In this document: positions 48,188 through 53,305 of the stretch, piece by piece
Position numbering within the stretch: position 1 is the stretch's first letter
How the letters are laid out: the number at the start of each line of letters is the position of its first letter
Source: Synergistota bacterium
GTDB taxonomy: Bacteria > Synergistota > GBS-1
Reading direction: 5' to 3'
DNA length: 53,305 nt
Assembly (NCBI GenBank): GCA_021159885.1
Contig: JAGHDO010000029.1
Coordinates: 1 to 53,305, forward strand
Position numbers and translations under genes: made by a program
The notes under the pieces: generated by a model
Seen by the model: only the letters and a program-made list of their open reading frames with translations
Told to the model about the DNA's origin: nothing
Database searches by the model: none

Positions 48188-48227
48188 CGGGAAACACCCC
48201 CCTTTTTAAAAACAAAGCCTTAAAAAG

Positions 48228-48236
48228 ATTATATCA
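48228..48236 (-). promoter_or_regulatory. Extended -10 promoter of the lon/birA/sigH run
   Basis: The minus strand reads TGATATAAT, 41 bases before the TTG start. Confidence 0.5.
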
Positions 48237-48243
48237 AATTTTG

Positions 48244-48252
48244 TGGTATAAT
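48244..48252 (+). promoter_or_regulatory. Extended -10 promoter of the PpiC/SurA-like gene
   Basis: The plus strand reads TGGTATAAT, 44 bases before the ATG. It is back to back with the divergent minus-strand element at 48228-48236. Confidence 0.5.
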
Positions 48253-48295
48253 CTTAGGAGCGAGTAAAATATGCAGAAGAGGGGGTAAGAACAAG

Positions 48296-49378
48296 ATGTT
48301 TAAAACTTTAAGAAGTCAGATGAAGCTCATCTTTATTATCGTCGCTATTTTCTTCGCTTTTTCGATATATCTGGGATATGGCGCGTATCTAAGGGGTAGA
48401 AGAACGGGCGGAGCACCAACAACGGCAGCCATAGTAAACGGCGTGCCAATCTCGAAGGCTGCTTTAAACTCCACCTTAAGAAGGGAGCTATCCAGATATA
48501 AGCCTGAAGATCTGAGAAACATGAAGAAAGAGGAATTTGAAAAGATAAGAAGAAGCGTACTTCAAGGGCTCATAAACTATGAGCTCCTTTATCAGGAAGC
48601 TTTAAAAGAAGGGCTAAAACCATCATCAAAGGAAATAGATGATGCCATTAAAAGCTTTGAAAAGAAGTTTCCGAGCAAGGAGGAGTTTCTCAGATTCTTA
48701 AGAAGACAGGGAGTAACTGTATCCGATCTTAAAAGAGGCCTGGAAAAAGACTTAGCGGTGAGAAAGCTGCTCAGTAAAATTCAAGAGAACGTTAAGGTTA
48801 ATGAAAAGGAGATAAGAAACCTCTACGAAAAGTATAAGAAGGCTTTCGTCGAGCCCAAGAAGTATGAAATAGCTTACTTAGAGTTAAAGGATTCCAAGAA
48901 GGCAGAGGAAATTTATAAAGAGCTTCAATCTGGCAAAAAGTGGAGCGATATAGCTCCTAAGTCCAAGCCGGAAAAGAAAAGCCTTCGTGAGCTTCCAAAG
49001 CAATTTTCTAAGGAGGAAAAGGAGTTTAAAGCGAAATCACCATTTATCATAAAAGATGACAAGGAGAAAAAATATTGGGTGGGATATGTATTCTCCATCA
49101 TACCTCCCAAGCAAAGAAGCTATGAAGATGTCAAAAAGCAGCTTGAACAGATATTAAGGTATACCGAGGGAGCCGAAGCGCAGAGAAAGTTCATCCTTGC
49201 CCTTCGCGCTAAGGCAGAAATTAAATACATTGATCCCTCGCTCGCTCCTCCTCCACCCGCTCCCAAGGAGAAAAAAGCTGCCAAAGAAGAAGCAAAACCA
49301 AAGCAGAAAGAATCTAATAAAGGCAAAAGGGTAAAAGAAGCCGAGAGCAAGAAAGCAACCGAAAGCAAAAGTAAGTAA
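48296..49378 (+). CDS. Membrane-anchored SurA/PrsA-like periplasmic chaperone
   Basis: This 360-residue protein has one N-terminal transmembrane anchor (residues about 10-27), then the SurA N-domain pattern VNGVPISKAALNSTLRREL, LINYELLYQEALKEGLKPS, ID(D)AIKSFEKKFPS and LRRQGVTVSDLKRGLEKDLAVRKLL. A shortened region at about residues 190-290 may be a degenerate parvulin domain; I do not see the full PPIase motif. The last 45 residues are Lys/Glu/Ala-rich. Its likely role is folding of exported proteins. It is transcribed alone, from an extended -10 to a perfect-stem terminator. Confidence 0.82.
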   Translation: MFKTLRSQMKLIFIIVAIFFAFSIYLGYGAYLRGRRTGGAPTTAAIVNGVPISKAALNSTLRRELSRYKPEDLRNMKKEEFEKIRRSVLQGLINYELLYQEALKEGLKPSSKEIDDAIKSFEKKFPSKEEFLRFLRRQGVTVSDLKRGLEKDLAVRKLLSKIQENVKVNEKEIRNLYEKYKKAFVEPKKYEIAYLELKDSKKAEEIYKELQSGKKWSDIAPKSKPEKKSLRELPKQFSKEEKEFKAKSPFIIKDDKEKKYWVGYVFSIIPPKQRSYEDVKKQLEQILRYTEGAEAQRKFILALRAKAEIKYIDPSLAPPPPAPKEKKAAKEEAKPKQKESNKGKRVKEAESKKATESKSK

Positions 49379-49383
49379 AATAA

Positions 49384-49413
49384 GAAGGGCGTGCGCTTAA
49401 GCGCACGCCCTTC
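49384..49413. terminator. Terminator hairpin between the SurA-like gene and ymdB
   Basis: GAAGGGCGTGCGC, loop TTAA, GCGCACGCCCTTC form a 13-pair perfect stem with CTTTA on the plus side. It can serve both convergent genes. Confidence 0.8.
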
Positions 49414-49424
49414 CTTTATATACT

Positions 49425-50222
49425 TCACGAAGGAGCAAGCGTTCTTTGAATCCTCTTTATAGAGATAGCCTTCTTTGATATGGGATCGATTTCCACAACG
49501 ATCCCTTGCAAGACTACCTCCCCCTTAGCAACTTCGAATTTTACGGGCATCCCTGTTAAAAAGCGCTTTATGACCTTATCCGGACTCATCCCTATTATAG
49601 AATTAGCTGGACCCGTCATGCCAACATCGGTTATATAAGCTGTACCCTTAGGTAGTATCCTTTCATCGGCGGTCGGCACATGTGTATGAGTTCCAAAAAC
49701 GGCGCTGACTCTACCATCAAAGTAGTAAGCAAAGGCAAGCTTTTCAGATGTTGCTTCAGCGTGAAAATCAACCAGTATAGGCTTATCCTCTGAAGCAAGA
49801 AGTGCCAACATCTCATCCATGCGCGTGAATGGGCAATCTATTGGGACCATGAATATCCTACCTTGGAAATTAGCCACAATTAAGGAATCCAAAACTATAA
49901 ATCCCCTCCCTGGTACCCCAGGTGGATAATTATAGGGTCTTAAGACGGGATACTCATCGCTTCTTAGGATCTCTAATACTTCCTTCTTATCCCAAACGTG
50001 ATTGCCCGTGGTTATGACATCCACACCCGCATTAAGAATCTCTTCAACGACGCTTTGCGTAAGTCCAAAGCCTCCAGCAGCATTTTCTCCGTTGGCTATC
50101 ACCAGATTAACCCCAAGCTCCTTCTTGAGCTCAGGAAGGAGCTCGCGCACAGCCCGTCTCCCAGGCCTTCCTATTATATCTCCTATAAAGAGAACCTTCG
50201 GTATACTATTTCGCGTAGTCAA
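49425..50222 (-). CDS. ymdB: YmdB-family metallophosphoesterase
   Basis: This 265-residue phosphodiesterase (TIGR00282 type) has [54 protein letters not shown] and [13 protein letters not shown], the full set of metal-site motifs. Relatives degrade cyclic nucleotides and affect biofilm and sporulation in Bacillus. Its TTG start overlaps the end of rny by 17 bases, the common rny-ymdB pair. The start is uncertain because the AGGAG site is only two bases from TTG. Confidence 0.93.
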   Translation of the reverse strand: MTTRNSIPKVLFIGDIIGRPGRRAVRELLPELKKELGVNLVIANGENAAGGFGLTQSVVEEILNAGVDVITTGNHVWDKKEVLEILRSDEYPVLRPYNYPPGVPGRGFIVLDSLIVANFQGRIFMVPIDCPFTRMDEMLALLASEDKPILVDFHAEATSEKLAFAYYFDGRVSAVFGTHTHVPTADERILPKGTAYITDVGMTGPANSIIGMSPDKVIKRFLTGMPVKFEVAKGEVVLQGIVVEIDPISKKAISIKRIQRTLAPS

Positions 50223-51780
50223 CGCTCCTCGTCTCCCTTATAACGGTTACCTTTATCTGACCAGGATATTTAAGCTCACTTTCAACCTTTCTGGCTATAT
50301 CGTAAGCAAGCTTCGCCGAAAGAGCATCGTCCACAACTTCCGGTTTAACGATTACCCTTATTTCCCTTCCAGCCTGTATAGCATACGCCTTTTCTATACC
50401 GCTAAAGGAGGATGCTATCCTTTCAAGATTTTCAAGCCTCTTTATATACTCCTCAAACGTTTCTCTTCTCGCTCCGGGTCGTGAAGCAGAAATAGCATCT
50501 GCAGCTTGTATCAAAACTGCAAGTATGGTTTGAGGCTCTACCTCTCCGTGATGCGCTTCTATAGCATGAACTATCTCTAGAGATTCTCCATATCTTTTAG
50601 CAAGCTCAGCACCTATCTGAGCATGTGTTCCTTCAACATCAAGATCGATTGCTTTCCCAATGTCGTGCAAAAGCCCCGCTCTCTTAGCCATCGTGATATT
50701 CTCCCCAAGCTCAGCAGCCATAACGCCTGCTATGTAGGCTACTTCAAGAGAGTGGTTTAAAACGTTCTGCCCATAGCTCGTTCTATACTTAAGCTTCCCA
50801 AGAAGCTTCACAAGCTCGGGATGCATTCTGCCAATCTTGGTCTCAAAGACGGCATCCTCTCCAGCCTCCCTTATATCCTCCTCAACCTCTTTTTTCGCCT
50901 TATAATACATCTCCTCTATGCGAGCTGGATGAATCCTACCATCAGCTACAAGCTTCTCGAGCGTCCTTCTCGCTATCTCCCTCCTTACCGGGTTATGACA
51001 CGATATTATAACCGCCTCTGGGGTATCATCTACGATTAGATCGGCACCGGTTAAGGTCTCAAAGGTTCTTATGTTTCTCCCCTCTCGCCCAATTATTCTG
51101 CCTTTCATCTCGTCATTAGGTAGAGGAACAACAGAAACAGTAGCTTCTACGACATGATCAACGGCGCATCTCTGAATCGCAAGGGAAATGATCTCCCTCG
51201 CCTTCTTTTCTCCCTCTCTTCTCGCCTGACTCTCCATCTCCTTTATGAGCATTCCCGCCTCCTTCTCTATCTCCCTTTCCAGCCCTTTAAGGAGCATCTC
51301 CTTTGCTTCCTCAGATGACAAGCCGGATAATCTCTCAAGCGTTTCCCTCTGCTCAGCTATTATCTTCTCCACCTCCTTCTTAAGCTTCTCAATTTCTCTT
51401 TCTCTCTGCTTAAGCTCTTCCTCACGGCGGGATAACATCTCACTCCTTCTTTCGAGGGATTCATCCCTCGAAAGAAGCCTTCTCTCAAATCTCTGAAGTT
51501 CCCCTTTCTTTTCCCTATACTCCCTTTCCCACTCTACTCGTAATCTGTGAATCTCCTCACGAGCCTCAGCTATCCTTTCCCTCTTTATAGACTCAGCTTC
51601 CTTCTCAGCTTTACTTATTATACTCTTAGCCTCCTCCTCGGCGCTTCTTATCCTTCTTTCAGCCATATATCTTCTGAACCAGTATCCAAAAGCAATACCT
51701 CCAACAAAAGCCATCAAAATATTTATAACGTGAATATATCCGATGGCTATCACCCCCTTTATTCCGTTTTCAAGGATCAT
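50206..51780 (-). CDS. rny: Ribonuclease Y
   Basis: This membrane endoribonuclease (524 residues as drawn) starts mRNA decay. It has one N-terminal membrane helix, a long Glu/Lys/Arg coiled coil (residues about 40-170), a KH domain ([22 protein letters not shown]) and an HD domain ([10 protein letters not shown], then HAIEAHHGE). The ATG at 51780 has no ribosome site. A strong GGGGGTGAT at 51757-51749 lies downstream, eight bases before an in-frame ATC at 51744, which leaves the membrane helix at the usual position. The true start may be this ATC or the GTG at 51753. Confidence 0.94.
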   Translation of the reverse strand: MILENGIKGVIAIGYIHVINILMAFVGGIAFGYWFRRYMAERRIRSAEEEAKSIISKAEKEAESIKRERIAEAREEIHRLRVEWEREYREKKGELQRFERRLLSRDESLERRSEMLSRREEELKQREREIEKLKKEVEKIIAEQRETLERLSGLSSEEAKEMLLKGLEREIEKEAGMLIKEMESQARREGEKKAREIISLAIQRCAVDHVVEATVSVVPLPNDEMKGRIIGREGRNIRTFETLTGADLIVDDTPEAVIISCHNPVRREIARRTLEKLVADGRIHPARIEEMYYKAKKEVEEDIREAGEDAVFETKIGRMHPELVKLLGKLKYRTSYGQNVLNHSLEVAYIAGVMAAELGENITMAKRAGLLHDIGKAIDLDVEGTHAQIGAELAKRYGESLEIVHAIEAHHGEVEPQTILAVLIQAADAISASRPGARRETFEEYIKRLENLERIASSFSGIEKAYAIQAGREIRVIVKPEVVDDALSAKLAYDIARKVESELKYPGQIKVTVIRETRSVDYAK

Positions 51781-51793
51781 CGCTTAAAGAGAT

Positions 51794-52768
51794 TTAACTC
51801 TTTTCCTCAAAGAGGGCTTCTTTTTTCGAGACCTCCTTATCCTCAGGCCTCTTAAGCCCAAGACGCTCCAAAACAGCCCCCTCTATACTATCCAAGACCT
51901 CCGGATTAGCATCAAGATACGCCCTTACGGCATCTCTGCCCTGTCCGAGGCGATCCTCACCAAAGTAAAACCAAGATCCACTTTGCCTTATAACTCCCAC
52001 TGCTAAAGCGGCTTCGAAAACGCTCGAGGAGCGAGGTACCCCTACCCCGTATATTATATCGAACTCAGTTTGCTTAAATGGAGGCGCAACCTTGTTCTTA
52101 ACGACTTTAGCTCTTACTCTCGCCCCTATAATCTCATGGTCCTTCCTTATTGTCTCTCCTCTTCTAACCTCAAGCCTCACCGAGGAGTAAAATTTAAGGG
52201 CTCTTCCCCCAGTGGTAGTTTCACTGGGACCAATTTGGAACCCCATCCCTATCTTTTCCCTAATCTGATTTATAAATACCGCTATCGCTCTCGTTTTACT
52301 TATTATAGACGTAAGTTTCCTCAACGCCTGAGACATCAAACGTGCTTGCAGACCTACGTGAGCGTCGCCCATTGATCCTTCTATTTCCGCTTGAGGCACC
52401 AGCGCAGCAACTGAATCTATGACGACTACATCTACCGCCCCACTTCTTACGAGAGTTTCCGCTATCTCGAGAGCTTGTTCTCCACTATCCGGCTGAGAAA
52501 GAAGAAGATCCTCAACCTTAACGCCGACCGCCTTCGCGTACAGAGGATCAAGAGCATGTTCCGCATCTATAAAAGCAGCAACGCCACCGCTCCTCTGCGC
52601 GGAGGCGATTAAATGCAAAGCTACAGTTGTTTTCCCAGAAGCCTCCGGTCCAAATATCTCGACTATCCTCCCGCGAGGGAACCCACCCACCCCAAGGGCA
52701 ATATCAAGTGGAAGAATTCCAGAAGATATCACATCCACAGGACCTATACTTTTCTCTCCCAATCTCAT
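51794..52768 (-). CDS. recA: Recombinase RecA (coding sequence extends about 30 codons further upstream)
   Basis: RecA has Walker [36 protein letters not shown], the L1 loop and [11 protein letters not shown]. The ATG at 52768 gives only MRLGEK; the same frame upstream still encodes a normal RecA N-terminus ([20 protein letters not shown]), reaching back to a TAG at 52856-52858. No ATG, GTG or TTG lies in that frame. A GTG with an excellent GGAGG site, six bases away, exists at 52847-52849 region's upstream side (52856-52854) but is out of frame by one base because of a run of six A (52843-52848). See findings. Confidence 0.95.
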   Translation of the reverse strand: MRLGEKSIGPVDVISSGILPLDIALGVGGFPRGRIVEIFGPEASGKTTVALHLIASAQRSGGVAAFIDAEHALDPLYAKAVGVKVEDLLLSQPDSGEQALEIAETLVRSGAVDVVVIDSVAALVPQAEIEGSMGDAHVGLQARLMSQALRKLTSIISKTRAIAVFINQIREKIGMGFQIGPSETTTGGRALKFYSSVRLEVRRGETIRKDHEIIGARVRAKVVKNKVAPPFKQTEFDIIYGVGVPRSSSVFEAALAVGVIRQSGSWFYFGEDRLGQGRDAVRAYLDANPEVLDSIEGAVLERLGLKRPEDKEVSKKEALFEEKS

Positions 52769-52858
52769 TATTGCTCCCTTTCCAAAAGCTCTCTCTATTC
52801 TACTAATTGCCTCTTTTAATATCTTTTCTCTGTCAACTTTTGTTTTTTCCCCACACTA

Positions 52859-53305
52859 TTAACCTCCTTCCAGTGCAAAAGTAGCCAAGGGAGTGTACAC
52901 TGGCCCATCATGGAAAAGCTGACTTCTCATTAGAACCAATTCCTTAACCATGAAGGAACCAAAAACCCTGTCCTCATTCCTTCGAAGCACTTCCCTAAGA
53001 GCAGCTTCCATTTTCCCAGATTTTACCCTTCCAAGAGTTATATGAGGAGAAAATGGTTTATTCTCCCTGCGGAAACCCTGCTCTCTCGCGCTTTTCTCGA
53101 CAAAGTTCCTCAGCGTTTCAAGAGCCTCCAATCCCTCTCCTTCTATCCCCACCCATATAACCCTGGGGCGATCCCAGCTCGGAAAAGCCCCTATTCCCCT
53201 GAGAGAAAGGCTAAACGGCTTCAAGTTTAAGTCTGGAATTCCGCTTTGAAGAGAACTTCTTATCCTTTCCACCTTCGTATGAGGTTCCTCCCCCAGAAAC
53301 TTTAA
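52859..53305 (-). CDS. thpR: RNA 2',3'-cyclic phosphodiesterase (ThpR), 5' end outside the window
   Basis: This LigT/2H phosphoesterase fragment has the second HxT motif, SPHITLGRV, in its C-terminal half. The frame runs to the window edge with LKFLGEEPHTKVERIR, the segment that follows the first HxT motif (HLTLKFLG) in the family, so the first catalytic motif is just outside. It ends two to three bases before recA's ribosome site, and the stop codon lies inside the region from which recA is translated. The product is probably co-transcribed with recA, rny and ymdB. Confidence 0.87.
   Translation of the reverse strand, partial: LKFLGEEPHTKVERIRSSLQSGIPDLNLKPFSLSLRGIGAFPSWDRPRVIWVGIEGEGLEALETLRNFVEKSAREQGFRRENKPFSPHITLGRVKSGKMEAALREVLRRNEDRVFGSFMVKELVLMRSQLFHDGPVYTPLATFALEGG

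Noticed and set aside
52840-52856. A programmed -1 frameshift at the A AAA AAC heptamer before recA
   Set aside because: The heptamer is in phase with the GTG frame, but a -1 slip does not lead into the RecA frame; a +1 shift or loss of one A is needed.

Overview
The window reads as chromosomal core DNA of a free-living, probably anaerobic and thermophilic bacterium. Genes are packed tightly on both strands, with many overlaps of 4 to 26 bases, strong GGAGGTGA-type ribosome sites, many TTG starts, and frequent ATA/AGA/AGG codons. Several genes have Firmicutes-like relatives (TRAP, SigH, RNase Y, YmdB, a MetF/MetV pair, and the dnaE-pfkA-pyk order). RpoC carries a large N-terminal insertion of the kind known from deep-branching thermophiles. 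I cannot name the phylum from sequence alone.

Layout. 1-3.5 kb: end of a thiamine-binding-like protein; minus-strand run of an Fe-S protein, a phosphofructokinase, MetV and MetF. 3.6-9.2 kb: pyruvoyl arginine decarboxylase and agmatinase facing a minus run of OppF, DUF763, spermidine synthase and an amidohydrolase. 9.3-10.8 kb: acetyltransferase and M20 peptidase. 22.0 down to 10.8 kb: a long minus run of dnaX, a CapD-like dehydratase, dnaE, TRAP (mtrB), pfkA, pyk, mutM, arsR and a TDT transporter. 22.1-27.5 kb: a secreted repeat protein, lgt, then uvrC and an IMPase-family phosphatase (minus), and cysS (plus). 27.6-37.8 kb: speD, a YkgJ-like protein, a FAH-family enzyme, rpoC and rpoB. 38.0-43.2 kb: tRNA-Arg, a broken TauE/SafE gene, a secreted three-domain proline-linker protein, a FolT-like transporter, a second secreted unknown, a metallo-hydrolase and tRNA-Leu. 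43.2-53.3 kb: ispD, a C_GCAxxG_C_C protein, sigH, birA, a LonC/YcbZ-type protease, a SurA/PrsA-like chaperone, ymdB, rny, recA and thpR (cut by the window end).

How the genes work together. PvlArgDC, SpeB, SpeE and SpeD, at three sites, form a complete arginine-to-spermidine route in which both decarboxylases are self-processing pyruvoyl enzymes. Two phosphofructokinases and pyruvate kinase cover glycolysis. MetF/MetV supply the methyl branch of one-carbon metabolism. DnaX, DnaE, MutM, UvrC and RecA cover replication and repair; RpoB, RpoC and SigH cover transcription; RNase Y and YmdB cover RNA turnover.

The most unusual points are: a TRAP homologue with no trp genes in sight; recA, uvrC and perhaps rny lacking a normal in-frame start codon where homology and the ribosome site demand one; a TauE/SafE pseudogene with a 7-bp tandem duplication; a speD gene with foreign codon use and a structured leader; and three exported proteins built from repeats. 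No gene-free stretch exceeds 300 bases once the pseudogene is counted. I saw no CRISPR array, insertion sequence, rRNA or prophage.
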